This document shows, in pieces, positions 22,901 to 35,282 of a DNA stretch of 64,000 nucleotides. Positions within the stretch are counted from its first letter, which is position 1; the number at the start of each line of letters is the position of its first letter. The DNA is from Syngnathus acus (taxonomy: Eukaryota > Chordata > Actinopteri > Syngnathiformes > Syngnathidae): contig NC_051100.1 in NCBI RefSeq assembly GCF_901709675.1, positions 5,022,001 to 5,086,000 of the forward strand, given 5' to 3'. The translations under genes and the position numbers were made by a program. The notes under the pieces are model-generated. The model was not told where the DNA came from and did no database searches. It saw only the letters and a program-made list of their open reading frames with translations.

Positions 22901-25900
22901 TTGGCCAATCAAGCGGCCAGCGAGTGGATTCATTCAACAACAACAGAACTCGTTCCAAGCACCTTTTGATCTGGCTCTCTGTCACCATCCTCTCATTCCT
23001 CCAACAGAAACTCAGTTATTGATTTCCTCACACTGGCACGTCAAAGGCATGCAAGCACAAAGGGAAAAAAGCCAATGGAAGAATGAGGGTCGGACCTGCA
23101 GTAGGTTTTTCAGCCTGAGCAGTTGGTTCTTGACCAGGCTGCAGTCCTGGCTCATGAGCTCCAGCGAGAGCTCATCGGGCACGGGCGCATGGTTGTGTCG
23201 CCTCGCTTCGGAGTGGGGGGCTTGATAGGACATCCTTGAAGACTTGAGGCCATCGTAGTGATGGAAGAACGGTGCCCTGAGAGACAAAGTCGTCGTCATT
23301 TTTGTGAAACCGCAATCCATGCAAATGTGCGTTTTTCACTAACCTGCCGTCGCGCTCGGGTCCGTTCCAGCGTTGATGCCGAAGCCGCTGTCCCTGCCGA
23401 CGAGGCGTGCTCTCACCGTTGGACATTCTGTCAAAGTCTACCACAAAAGTTAAGAACACGGTGAGGCGCGCCAAGGTTGTGGCGAAAAAGAAAAATCGGG
23501 ACTGCCTTTAAAGCAAATGTTTTGAGTGTGTTGTGAAAGATGAGACGTGCCAGGGTAGGAATTTGTTTTTCAGGCAGCTTTCAAACAGACGCGCACATAA
23601 CACAAACTATCATATTTTCTGCCGGTGAATACGCCTGCATTCCAAATGCTCTAAAAGCATGCGCATCATGATCTTTCCATCTCTCTCCTCGCTATGCAAA
23701 CACACACACACACACACACACAAAAAAAAATCGGAACATCCGTTTCATTTCCAAGAATAAAAAAAAAAAAGACAGTCTTTGGAAGGGTAGAGCTGAGAAA
23801 TGAGCCACGGCGAAGGGAAAAACTGACAAATAACAGAGGCTGACGCCCCCCTTAGAAAAGCCAGGCCTACAGCAAAGAAGAGAGACAGCGAGAAAAGATC
23901 ATCATCATCATCATCATGGAAATGCTGCTGCTTAAAATACTTTACCCAAAGTGTCACCACACAGCCCGTTTCATTGTCAAGTGTTACATTCCGGCAACCT
24001 TGCAGAATCCCGGTAGTTAAAAGAGCCAAAGAATATTCCAGCGAGGAGACGTCTGCCAATTTAGGATGGCCCAGTCAGTCAGAAGGCAAAATCCAGAGTC
24101 TGGCTTCTTCTTCGGGGGAACTCCCAAGGAGGAGACTGCTGGTCCGATTTAAGGGGAAACTCTGCGGCCTCCGCCGGCTTAAAAGAAAATGTCACACGCG
24201 AGCTTCCCATCCGGTTCTGATCTAACTCCCCGAGTCTTCCCTTTCGCCTTCTTCCTGTTATGTGGCAGAGTCAGGGAGGAAACCAAGAATGGAGCAAAGG
24301 GAGGGCCGGCGGAAACTCCGTCGGCAAAACAATACCGCCTTCTTCATCCCGGCGGCCTTGTGGGCCGGGTCTACTACTTCAGCCCCGTCTCACTTTCACT
24401 GTGCCTCTTGTGGTACTTGGCCCGAGACGTGGGGCTATAAATACGGACACTTGCCAAAAAAGGAGCAGGAATGGAAAGCGGCATGCCAGTCACATTCCTC
24501 CCGAGTGAATATCCCCTTGCTGGTCTGGGACTGTTTACAAACTCAACGCCGGGCGGCAGAGTGAAGCTGCCTGCGACCCACAGCAACACCAAAAAAATAA
24601 TAAAAAAAACCACACACGCTATGTGACACCGTTAGCTTCATTCGATTCACTTTTGAGGTCATTTTGGTGTTACAACTGATACGAGTAAGGGCAAAACAAA
24701 AAGCAGCCTCTCTGCATTAATGGAATCCAATTCGACAGCGCGGCCGTCCGCAGCGAGCGCCCAAGTGAATTACGGCGCCTTCGCGTCCGTTTGAACTCAA
24801 GCGCAACATTTTCACCTTTGTGGCGCTAGATAGGGAGAGAGGGAGGTCGTGTTGGCTATCGGCAAATTTGGGAAAATGTTTTCCAGTATGGCCGGTCAAA
24901 CTGTGAGACAGCCTCCGCCCCCTCCCAATTCCCACCCTGACCATCTTTTGTTTGACACCCTCACATATTCCATCACCATTAGTACCACTAGTAGCGCACG
25001 TATTGTCTGAGGCATATCCGTGATTAGATTTGGTGCTTCCCGAAGGAGGCCTCGTCATACATAGCAGGTTGCGCTGTGTCACAGACATTCCAAATCAGCC
25101 GGCGCGATAAACAAGCCGGGCAGGAGCGGCCGACCCGAGTTTGCGTCGGGGCTGACAGAAGCGAATTATCGTCATAATAGACGACGGGCGAGGTCAACGT
25201 CTCTGAACCGCCTGCCTTTATTCTCTCGCGCATGTGATAGAGCTGCCGGCGCAATCACCATGACCCGATTACCTTCGACGCTTGCAATTAAGCCAATCTG
25301 CTCCACTTATGAAGAGGCCGCAATATAAAGGCATTCACAGAGCGACAACAAAAGGCTGCAATTGTGCTGACGTCACAGGGATGTGAAGTAGCACAAAGAG
25401 GCGCTCAACTAATCACCTTATTACTCCCGTCAAGGCAATGAAAACGTCTGCCGCCGCGCCTCGATATTCATCGCGCGTTCGGCTTTCATCTGTTTGCGCC
25501 GACACGCTCCAGACAGCTGGCAACATCCTCTTCGATGCAGGTTTGTTGCCGAACTGTCATATGCAGCGCGACAAGTAGTCTATAAATAACTCTTCGGCGA
25601 GCACGTACACCTCACAAAAGACGTTCAAACAGATGTTGCACGGATGCCCATGTTCTATTGCAGGACTACAAAGAGCGTGAGCTCACCATGCAAACCGTCC
25701 TCTGGGAGGTCCACGTCCAGCATGAGGTCCTCGTCATCCACCTCTTCAACCCCTGGGCTGAGCAGATTGTTCAGGATATCCTGAGGATCACAAACAAAAA
25801 AACAAAAAACTTTGAAGCTCATTGCAGGCACATCATAACCACACAATTATATTTTTTTCAATTACATTGTTTCCCTTATATATACAGTATAAGAAACAAA

Positions 25901-28900
25901 TCTGGAGGTATTGCTTTGGCACCATCTAGTGGCGAGTTGATGGACTTCAGGTCGTGCTTTTTGCTTCTTTTTTTTTTTTTTTAGACAAAAACATTTCACG
26001 TCTTTCTATACAGAATCATACTTAGGGTGAGAGGAAACAACACAAACAATCCATTTGGCAAGTAAAGTCCGAAAGACGTCAAATTTGAAAATTCACGAAC
26101 AATAATGTGCGCATTCTAAAATGACCACCACCCCTCTCAGTGCATGGCGCGTCATGGAAATGTGATCAAGCCGCGCTTGCCCACACAGTCATTTTGCACG
26201 GAGTCAGAGCCAAATATACCCAAAAGACAAAGAAGGAGCCATTTCAAATGCAGGCAGAGATTTGTAGAAGCGTTATGGAGGCACATCGCCACCCCGTGGA
26301 CAGTTTGTATTACTACAGCATCTCTAACTTCACTGATGTTAATATTTAGTATTTACTAGGTAGAAGGCAGAGGCTATAATGTCTTACACGTTTTTTAAAA
26401 AAAGTGTGTCAAAAACAAACTAAATCACATGAGTAAATGACTGTTAATCGGATAAGCATGCTGGTTATGCTGAGAGCAGTAAAGAACACACGCCTGCATT
26501 TTTGTTTTTTAAATTCTGACAGGACCATGAACAACATAGTGCCATATATTGCCTGTAAAAGTTGCTGGAAGCATAACCGCATTAAATAATGACTCAAACG
26601 ATGACTTGATGAGCAATTTGTGTTGTCAATTAGCCACATTTATGGAAAAACAAAAACGTTCTGTCCCTCTCTTTGATTGAGTCGAACGTCCACATCACAT
26701 GCTGTAAGTGCTACAAAGACGCGGCTTATTATACAATTCATAATCTGGCTTCCGGAAAGCTCTTTACAAGTTCCCGAGATCCGGCGCCATGGTACGCGAG
26801 CGGCTGGCAATGCTATTAAAGCACGAGCTGTGGCTGGGGCAGCATTCCTCTCCGGGATAACCTCTTTGCCTAATGAGGAAGGAGGTGAATGCGTCGTGGC
26901 AGCGGCGGCCTTGCTAGGCAGGCAATCAAATCTTGAGCGAGGAGTGCCGACCGGAAAGCGATGTACGGCACTTTTTAGAATCGTTATGGATTGATTGGTC
27001 TTCGTTTTAAAACTGAGGAATCAAGATTTAGTTTGTTTGTACCATTAATCTGGTTTCTGGCTTTCAAATATAGATCATCATAAATACAAGAGTCAATTAC
27101 AAAATCTCTTTGCAGGTCAAATGTTTAGAAATAAGCAGCAACCTCATTAGGATGCTTTTTGGGCCAACTTTTCACCAAATAAATTGTAATCGCTCCGCTC
27201 AGTTCAATTGCTAAGCGGTTCACGAGGTCGTCCTCTAATCTCTATAATTACAATTTGACTGAGCCAAATTATGCAGATGACGACCACTTTTACATCCGAG
27301 TAGGACTCACCATGCTGTTGAGCTCAGAGTCGTCATACAGATCGGACGGATACGTCCCGTCGGGCCCTGCGAAAGGTTCGAGACCTTCTTCGTCCCACAT
27401 GTAGGTTCCTCCGGAGCTGTTGGAGGGCGAGAGCTCAGAGGATGAAGCTCGGCAGACATCGCCTTCCACGGCCGACTTCACAAGTGCTCCTTGGGAGTCC
27501 TGCATGGGGCTTTCGTCATTGTCACCTGGACGAAATGTTAAAAAAGATTTTAAAAAATCAGAAAACCAAGCTCAACGTGAGGATGTTGGAGGTTGATTGA
27601 TTGGACTGATTTACCTGCCAGATCCCAGTCGGTGGTCTCATCGAGAAAGCGATTGGTCTTGTTGTTGTCGTGAGCGTCGCCGTCACTGAAAACATCCCCT
27701 ACGCTGTCCAAGTCATCTAAAAAGTCTTCACTGGTGTTTCCTCTGTCGAAGGACGAAGCAGAAGACAAGGACATGTCTTCCGGACCGTCACTAAGAACCT
27801 GATCGGCGTTTGGCCGCAGCACACTGCTTTCTTCTTTTGCTCCTCCATCAGTGGGATTTTGATCCGTGTCATCGTGACAGTTTGCTTCTTCATCCTTTCC
27901 AGTGGGCTCAGCATCTCCACCTGGAGGAGTGGGTGAAGATTCGATGGCTCCTTTAACCCAGCCTGGAAGTATGGTCTTCTGCTGCTTGGCCTGCGCAGGT
28001 TTGGCCTGCCTGAAGCCCAAAGACCTGCCACTCGTCCCCAATAACTTGTTCAAACCGCAAGTGGAGAGCAGCGGCTTCTTCAGAGCTCTGGGAGTGGATG
28101 GCGCCGGCGGCGTCGACGGCGCCGCTAGCGAAGAGGCGGCCGCGGGTGCTCGGCTGTACTGCACACCTCCGGTCCCGCCACCGGAAGATCCAGACCCTCC
28201 GTGGCCGACGCGCAGAGCCCCGAGTCCTAAACTTAAGCGTCCGTTGCTGACTTGCGGGACTTTGAGCAAACTGCTCCTCGGTGGTCGAAGTTGAGTGTTG
28301 GCCAGAGGTTTGGCCAGTTCTACGGCCCGGTTGAAGGAGAAGGAACGTATCATGGGCTGGCTGTTGGGAGACGGAATCTGCTTGAAATGCGTGAAGCTGT
28401 TTGAGCGCACCATCTTGTCCAGCTCCAGAGTCTTCAGGCTTTCGCTGGACTGGGAAAGGCGCTCTTTGGAGCTGCTTCTTGGCGGGCCCGAGGAGAACTT
28501 GGGCTGTGCCAGGCGGGACTCAGCATCGCTGCGGTCTGCTTTGGGGACGCCGTTGAGAGAGCTTTGACCCATTTTGATGCCGTCTTTGGGGGCGACTTTT
28601 AAGGCCTGCTTGGGCGCGGCTTTGGGGCTCGATGCCGCCACCACCAACAACGCTGACCTCCGCATGATGGGCGTCCCCGGGGAGCTACTCTTTGCCTCTC
28701 TCGGCATGGAGGGAAGTTGTCTCGTCGTCTCCTTGCCTCCATCCGGCGGGCCGGTGAGGCTGGAGGGGGCTGCCCCTTCATCTCTCCTCCATTTCAGGGA
28801 AAAGGGAGACGTTCGGATTGTACCATTTGGGCGTGCTCCAGCGGCAGGCGTCTTGGCGTCCTGGGTGGACGAACCATTGGTCAAGGGTCCGGCGCCGGCA

Positions 28901-29014
28901 CTTGCGGAGCGCCCGCCAAATTTGGGCAGTCTTGACACCATGCCAGAGCCGTTTGACACTTTATCTTCCATCAGATGCCGTAGGAGACATTGATGAGTCT
29001 GGACTCACGTGCGG
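13902..29014 (-). CDS. ccser2: CCSER2 (coiled-coil serine-rich protein 2), 8 coding exons
   Basis: Minus-strand gene. Coding exons in order are 28971-27615, 27525-27311, 25780-25687, 23437-23344, 23276-23096, 22362-22291, 22223-22104 and 14432-13902. Phases are consistent and the product is about 887 aa. The first exon continues as 5'UTR to a splice acceptor at 29014. Recognisable CCSER2 blocks are KMVRSNSFTHF and FSFNRAVELAKP in exon 1, SPSNSSGGTYMWDEEGLEP in exon 2 and DEDLMLDVDLPEDG in exon 3. The predicted coiled coil lies in exon 5 (DELSLELMSQDCSLVKNQLL) and exon 7 (glutamine-rich, ELRSRDKTIVQL). The family is serine-rich and is linked to microtubule binding and bundling; the sequence itself shows only the low-complexity and coiled-coil character. 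Exon 5 has an atypical donor (GTCCGA). The last exon lies 7.7 kb from its neighbour. Confidence 0.88.
16807..16891. mobile_element. Short palindromic MITE (Tc1/mariner-like)
   Basis: TATGGACAAAAGTCTTGGGA at the left end pairs with TCCCAATACTTTTGCCTAAT at the right. The pair gives roughly 24-bp imperfect terminal inverted repeats around a core of about 36 bp. TATGGACAAAAGTATTGGGACAC termini are common in fish genomes. Confidence 0.65.
18143..18164. repeat. (CA)n microsatellite
   Basis: About eleven ACs in a row within the last ccser2 intron. Confidence 0.9.
18253..18281. promoter_or_regulatory. Perfect 29-bp palindrome with E-boxes and TGACAG motifs
   Basis: ATGTCAGCTGTCAA (18253-18266), one base, then TTGACAGCTGACAT (18268-18281). 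Each arm carries a CAGCTG E-box core, and the arms together contain four TGACA/TGTCA half-sites of the type bound by TALE (TGIF/MEIS) factors. Protein binding is inferred from the motif only. Confidence 0.5.
21261..21333. repeat. Inverted repeat capable of forming a hairpin
   Basis: CACCTGACGGAG (21261-21272) is repeated exactly inverted as CTCCGTCAGGTG (21322-21333). The 49-base interior holds further partly complementary AATTGG/CCAAT and GAATTC-type segments. It could be a small MITE relic or a structured element. Confidence 0.45.
22470..22489. repeat. Poly-C tract
   Basis: Run of about 20 C residues in the ccser2 intron between the exons at 22362 and 23096. Confidence 0.9.
23698..23722. 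repeat. (CA)n microsatellite
   Basis: About twelve CA dinucleotides followed by poly-A, in a ccser2 intron. Confidence 0.9.
23897..23917. repeat. (ATC)n microsatellite
   Basis: About six ATC trinucleotides in the same ccser2 intron. Confidence 0.85.
25781..27310. other. ccser2: ccser2 intron, no other gene seen
   Basis: Intron between the exon with the DEDLMLDVD acidic block and the exon with the TYMWDEEGLEP block. It is AT-rich with a poly-T run near 25970. Nothing coding was recognised. Confidence 0.55.
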
Positions 29015-32000
29015 CTAGAGCGAGAAAAAACAAATAGCAAACATTTAGTTTCGCAAGCAAGACTCAAATGCTTCATTCCACCTCGGAGAGAATTCTCGGA
29101 ACAATAACATAAGCGACAGAGATGGAAGGATGGAGCGCTTGCATGTCTGCGTCTGAAAGCCTGCTCGCCACAAAGAGAGAGCATTTAGTATTCATGGGGC
29201 TGCTTTCCAAGGTGACTTAAGACTTGGTAACAAAATCCAGCCCACCTGCTTTCAGGCGGACTCATTTAAGAAGCACGGTTTGCAAATTTGTATATGATAA
29301 ATATTTATTTCACTTATATTTGTTTTTACCAAACTGACAGTCTATTACTACTTCTGTCAACAATGATTGTTTTTTTAGTTCAGGAAATCTAATCCATATT
29401 TAATTTATCCTTGGCATCCGTGCGTGTGTGTTCGTGGGGGAGGTCAACGTGGATGTCGTGCTGCCCCACATTCCCATGCACAAACACACGTGTCGACATT
29501 CAGTCGCACTCCGCCGCTGGCATTGAAGCGTCTGACCGTCCTAATCCGCATCAATAAACACACATGGGCGAGCGAGAGTACGCAGAGACATGCTCTATCT
29601 CTCTCAAAAAAAAAATCAGGTCAACATGCCGAGACAGAGCCGCCTCCAAAGCCTCTTGCCCCCCTGAGGTCATTGCGCCCAACGAGTCCAAATTGCCGTT
29701 TGACCGTACAAGTTCCGTTCACATCCGAACGGGCGTTTATGTGGGTCGCCTCACTCATCAGCGCCGAGCGTTGATTCTCGAACGGGTTGACACACATCCC
29801 GAGGTGGGGCACTAAAACGTGTCTGCCATCTGTCAAACCTCTGGCCACTCCCACCTTCTAGGACTACACAGATGAAACAGAAATCGGACAACAAGAAATA
29901 TAGCCAAGAGTTGGACGATTCAAAGTTATACAAAGGATTGAAACAATTAAATTATTCAAATAGCTCGATTACTTTTCACACCTGCATTAATAGCAAACAA
30001 GTGCAGCTAAATAGACACAGTAAGATAAAACAAAATGGCTGAATAAAAAGCTAAAGGGTCAACTCGGTCTCTCACCTTTCAAAGTGAGCGAGAGCCCTCC
30101 AGCCGGCGTCTGGTCATGCGGAAAGGCCGGCCGGCTGGCCGCCGTGATCCCCGTGAAGCGATTAACGTTTTGCCGGTGGAGCCGGCTAATAGAATGAGTC
30201 AGCACTGACGCCGGCCTAATGTGCACCGAGTGAAAACAACACCGAGCTGAGCGGGGCTTCCGATGCTTACCGACGCTAATCCAATGAAACGCCAAGGACG
30301 GCGCCAAGTAGAGACGAGGGCAGGGCGTGGCACCCGAGAGCACAAAACTTAAAAAGCTAAATATAAAAAGAGCCCTGGGGCTCTTAGAGCGAACAATTCT
30401 CTCCCCGCCAGCATCAAAAGTGAAAGAAAACATCAAGCGCGCCGACTGGTAACTGGTATTCTATGTCTGGTGGGGACATAAATGTTTAACTGTAGCACGG
30501 CTGGGAGTCACATTCTGCTTGGGGACAAAAACAAAGTCGCCGCGACATAAATCATTCAATTTCCAGATTTGGCTTCAAGGGGAAGCAAAGTAGAGGTGAA
30601 GTTACATTTGCTTCAAGCACTTCCTGTTCTCATGTTACGCGTCAGGCAGAAATCATACATGGTGTCACCGACGTCGTCGTCGTCCGGAAGCACCCGAGCG
30701 AGTGTCTGCTGCTATCTGACCTTGATTTGAGCTCCACTGATGAGATTAAAGTGCATTTAAGGGCCGCGTTTAATTGTCACATTCTGTCGGCCGCACAAGG
30801 ATTGGAGAAGTTAAGCCGTCTAAAGCAAGGGGCCATCACTGCCAGCTTCTTCTACGCTCATCATTTTGAGTAGACGAGGGGGGGGTTGAAGGATGCTGGA
30901 GGAGCTGCTGGCGAAGTTCCAAACTCGTTAGAGAATCTTTCACAAGCGCAACTTTCCAGTCTTAACATCTGCGGACTTACCGAGGGAATGAAGACGTGAT
31001 CAGCGAGGCTAAGTTTAGCTCTGATGAGAGACCGCATGGAGAGAGAGAGAGAGTGAAGAGAGAAGTAAAAACGACCTACACGAAGCTTCGGGTACTTACA
31101 CAACACGCAGGCACATAATTGAAGTTCATGATCTCACATGACATTTCTTCATCAACGCGTAGGAGACATCAAGGTAACCTGGTTTAAGATGAACTAATCA
31201 TCCCGTGGAGGTTTTTTTTTTTTTTTTTAAGAGATGCTTGTTTGCGTTCAACTCCTCTGGGACATATTTGCTTGCCGTCTTTCCTTTCATTGAAATGAAT
31301 GGAGGTCCAATGAAAGCTGGTCCCACGGAGGGTTTCATATAATAAATGAGACTTTCCTCACAATGCTGTTGCTTCTCCATAATACTAAGCAGACAGGTTA
31401 GATGACAAAGCTTAGGCTAGAAAGACCGCATCAAAGGTTCAGTCAAAACCAGAACTGCAACCGACACCAATGACAAACAATACTTAAGTTGGCAAGGCAC
31501 CAAATTGTTTGTCGCGTATCAGAGAGAACAGTGAGGGATGAAATATGAAAACACGCCGACAGAAAGATCCCCTGTTCAGGGGAAAAAAAAGAAAAAAAAA
31601 GGTGATATTCAACCTCACATTGTTGATCTTGAATGCAAGTTGTTGTGCAGGCTGGAGATATTCAGCTGTTTGCTGCTCCGTGGGGGAATCCGATTGTAAA
31701 AACACTTCCAGCCAAGGTGACGTTCCACAAGCGGAGCTGACAGGTGTGTGCACAACACACATGTGGATTTCACAAAAACTTTCTCACACTACCAAGGCCA
31801 TGCGGCACGCGTATCTGCTGACGTGTTGATGTCACGTCGCTTTGCACCGCAATGGATCATAATTAAATCCACTTTTCACTAACAGTAGCTGGTATACAAA
31901 TATGAAAAGGTGACTTATGACGACCTTGAGTTATATATGAACCCAAGGCAGCCATATCTAAATTTACAACATGAGGGCAACAAGGTGGAATGTGAGTCAT

Positions 32001-32506
32001 CTTTGGTTACTCTTTAATCACGACACGTCCTACATACTTGGCGATTTTGTAGAATTATAAGGCCCAGATCTCTGTGTATTTATACAACGTAAACATGAAA
32101 TATAGCACTTGAAAGTCCGATGGAAGAGCTGCAAAAATATTTGCAGGGAAGGCCATCTGCTGAGAGATGTTTCTAATATTTTGGTAACCTAATATAGCCA
32201 CATTAGATGTTAGAAACATGCCACGAAGAGATGCTATGCAATTATGTCAGATTTTGTACTTCTCCAAACAATATTGTATTTTTTTACGATTCTTATGCTG
32301 ACTCTCCTGTGCAGTTAATCTTACAAACTAATGTCAAAAGATGGTCACGGTACCGTGACAAATTCCATTGATTTCTATCGAGTGACGTCAGCAAATCACA
32401 TCGTACTTATATCTATTTAAAAAAGTGGAGTTTGCGGTGTAGCGAGCATATCAACAAATGTATAGAACAAATGTGAATAATAAACAAGCAACACAAATGT
32501 ACTTAC
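29015..32506. other. ccser2: ccser2 5' intron, no other gene seen
   Basis: Interval between the ATG-bearing ccser2 exon and the putative noncoding first exon. Minus-strand donor-like sites (for example TCG|GTAAGT near 30980) could mark extra 5'UTR exons. A GA repeat lies near 31040 and a poly-T run near 31210. No coding gene was recognised. Confidence 0.45.
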
Positions 32507-32960
32507 CCGATTTAAAAGCACACCGGATGTCAGTAAACAGTCCTCTTGTTTCTTGAAGATGCTAGCTTGGTTAGCCCATAGCAACTTGTTAGCAAGTTGA
32601 ATTAAACAAAATCGATATTATTCTACACCCCCAAAAAATCTGGTAGAAGTGAGGCGATAGTCGAGGAAAGGGGGAATCGGGCGTTGCGGGAAGTGAAAAA
32701 TAGAAATACTGGGAAGTAGCAGCCGAGCTCCAGACGGATGCTTCCAATCAACACACACGTCCGTTACTTCTTCCTCCAAAGCCGGGGACAGTGCGCGATG
32801 TTGGGCTTTCGAAAGCAAACAAGGTGCCCCTATAGTAGAACTGGAGAGAAGCCCAAACCGAGTAGAATAAATACATTTAAAAGAGGGGGAGCGAGAAGCT
32901 CGATTAGAAATTCCAGTGCGAACACCCGACCACGAACAGCACTAGCGACCTCCGGAGGAT
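32507..32960 (-). promoter_or_regulatory. ccser2: Putative ccser2 promoter and noncoding first exon
   Basis: On the minus strand a consensus donor, CGG|GTAAGT, occurs at 32507/32506 with no coding frame before it. The matching acceptor (pyrimidine tract ending CTCTAG) is at 29014, just before the ccser2 start codon. The sequence upstream of the donor is moderately GC-rich. Exon start and promoter boundaries are guesses. Confidence 0.4.
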
Positions 32961-33099
32961 CCACTCACGATATCCTTCATCAGCTGTGGCGGGGCGGAGC
33001 GAGTCTGTCATCGGACACACCCAACTCCTTATACCGAGAAAAGATTTGTCCATTAATAAAATGTTGAGCTTTATTTTAATGTAAATATAGCATAATCAA

Positions 33100-34262
33100 T
33101 ATTTTCCCAATTTCGTTTTCACGGGACCAAATCGGTTACCGTAGACGTCACATCACTGGGAATTGCAGAAATGTAATTTGAATGCCTACAATTTAAAAAG
33201 TGTCAACGCTGACAGTTCATGGCAGTTTTAAAAAGCTTCTAATTGTGACTTATTTTAAGTCGAATGACATCTTATCACTCTCAAATAGGTAAAACTGCCG
33301 TTGTCAAGTGTAACCACCAGAGGGTGCTACGAATGGAGACGAACCTAGTAAACTGTAATTGTCAATTTCAACCACTAGAGTGCAGCATTTTTACTTTCTT
33401 ATCATCACATCATGATAGGTGCAACTAACAGGGGCGGAATTGTGGGATTGCTCTTTGTTTCAATTTATGATTGATTCATTATCCTGAGAAAAAAAAAAGA
33501 TGAATAAATGAGAGTATCCCAAGCACTTTCTGCTATTCTGAGAAGAAAGAAAAATGCACTTGTGCAGTGGGAATGAAGGGATAACAATTTACAGCAGAAT
33601 ATGGCACATTTTAATTCCTGCATCTCTCTTGACAATATGATAGGTCAAGTATGCATTAATCTATTTTCTATACCACTTGTACTAATTAGGGTTATACAGT
33701 ACGTGAGTTACAGCCTATCCTAGTTGACTTTGGGCAAGACATCCTGGACTGGGCAAGGCACATAGAAATATAAATGAAACATTTGTATTTACATAATACT
33801 ATGTCAAACATAAACAATTCAAAATAATTTGATGTAATTGTGTCTAAAGGAGTAACAGCATCCTTGTTCATCCATTTTGCTTGTTAATGTTGCAAACATT
33901 GAATTTTGGATCCATGAACACAAAACCAGAATTAGACAGTAACATCTACATTTCCACTTTACACGCAGAATGGCATCACAGCTTGGACATGGTGTCCATA
34001 AACAATGCGACTAGAAGTAACAGGGTGTGATGTGCTGTACTGTATTCATATGTCATAATTACGGAACTTCTGCAGCAAATAAGATGCTGAGTCAGCAGCC
34101 CAGCGGAAGCGGCGGTGGTAGTAGTAATCACCTAGATAATGACAATAAAATGTTATTATTTTTTTCAAGAAATTAAAACTGTTCTCACAACAGATACACT
34201 ACTCTCAAAAAGATTTCAAGATATACGTAAAATGCATCTAACTTTTACAGGTGAACTGAATT
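33100..34262. other. Intergenic between ccser2 and dnajc12; possible dnajc12 3'UTR
   Basis: AT-rich, with no coding frame. It separates the 5' end of ccser2 from the 3' end of dnajc12 and contains the L2-like repeat listed at 33652-33775. Confidence 0.5.
33652..33775 (-). repeat. Diverged L2-like/SINE tail, teleost type
   Basis: CTATTTTCTATACCACTTGT followed by ACTAATTAGGGTTATACAG, then CAGCCTATCCTAGTTGACTT and TGGACTGGGCAAGGCACATA. This is a mutated reverse-orientation version of the repeat type found at 12711-12810. Confidence 0.65.
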
Positions 34263-35282
34263 TTACCCTCTTACAGCTTTTGAATGCACATTCTCTACAG
34301 ATTGTTTTAGTCTAGAGATGAAAGGCTTAGGTTCATCCTGAAACTTCACCCAAAAGGTGAATATCTCTATCTTCCTTTTTGTACAGTAGCCTCTATCAGA
34401 GGACACATGATTTAACAAGAAAAACAATAAAATTAAAAATGGTATTGACATCCACTATTATATGAATAAGGCTGAATGATTAGGAATTACTTGAGGACAG
34501 CATTCCTTCACTTGAGGGCATCCCCGGTGCTTCCTGCTGAGAATGAAGATCCTCGGCATGCGTGATTGGGGTTTCTGCATTTGCAGCCTCCAGCATGGGT
34601 TCCTTCTTATTTTTCACAGCCCAATGCATTGACTGAAAACATTTTTCAAATTGATCACAATACTGGTTTCTTTTGCAAAAACTTACCACAGTGAAACACC
34701 ACCTACCGTTTTTACAGAATCATTTAAGGCTTGCCAGTCATGGAATGGAATAGAAACTCCACTTCTCTTCCATAGATCATAGTTTTTTCTTTTGTCGTCA
34801 TTGCATAAAACCTCTTTGGCTTCTTGTAGCTTTTGAAACTCTGCCACTGTCAGAAAGAAAATGAAGAAATCCTGGTATAAGAGAGCATACTTTAAAAAGA
34901 AATAAACTCAATAAAAATATAATCATCTTTAAATAACATATTATATACAGCTATTATTTGAATTTTGAAAAAAAAATATCAGAGCAGTTTAACAGTTATA
35001 CCTGCGTTGGGGTTATCTTGGTGTTTGTCTGGGTGGCATGCCAAGGCTCTAATCTTGTATTCGTTGATAATCTGTTCAGTCTGCAATAAAAATAAAAATG
35101 CTGTAATACTCTTGATGCACATAATTCTAACTTTCAGTTTACATTTTCTCAACTTTTGTGCTGTACAACTTGCCATGAACTGAGCATTACCGACAACAAC
35201 TTACCGATGATAATTCATCGCATCCTAATAAAGCGTAATAATCTTCCAAATCTTCAGGTCTGCAGTTCAAAACGGCCTCCAT
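34263..35282 (-). CDS. dnajc12: DNAJC12, J-domain co-chaperone, 5 coding exons
   Basis: Minus-strand exons are 35282-35205, 35080-35002, 34846-34707, 34632-34491 and 34390-34263, giving about 188 aa with consistent phases (human is about 198 aa). The J domain covers roughly residues 14-80. It includes DYYALLGCDELSS, the invariant HPD at 42-44 (ACHPDKHQDNPNA) and a helix ending DLWKRS. After it come the DNAJC12-like stretch PFHDWQALNDSVKTSMHW and a short charged C-terminus. The family is a cytosolic Hsp70 co-chaperone that helps phenylalanine, tyrosine and tryptophan hydroxylases fold. The last exon (FTFWVKFQDEP) aligns only loosely with the human C-terminal FRWSKDAPSELL segment. It was chosen because donor TCA A|GTAATT and acceptor ATAGAG|GC have matching phase. 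Without that splice, exon 4 reads through to a stop at 34480. Confidence 0.88.

Larger units (their letters stand above)
23438..25686. other. ccser2: ccser2 intron, no other gene seen
   Basis: Sequence between two ccser2 coding exons, with a GC-richer section at 24.7-25.5 kb. Short open frames exist on both strands, but none is bounded by good splice sites or shows a recognisable motif. Confidence 0.55.

Noticed and set aside
28571-28993. Plus-strand frames antisense to ccser2 exon 1
   Set aside because: These are GC-rich shadows of the minus-strand coding exon with no independent splice or domain evidence.
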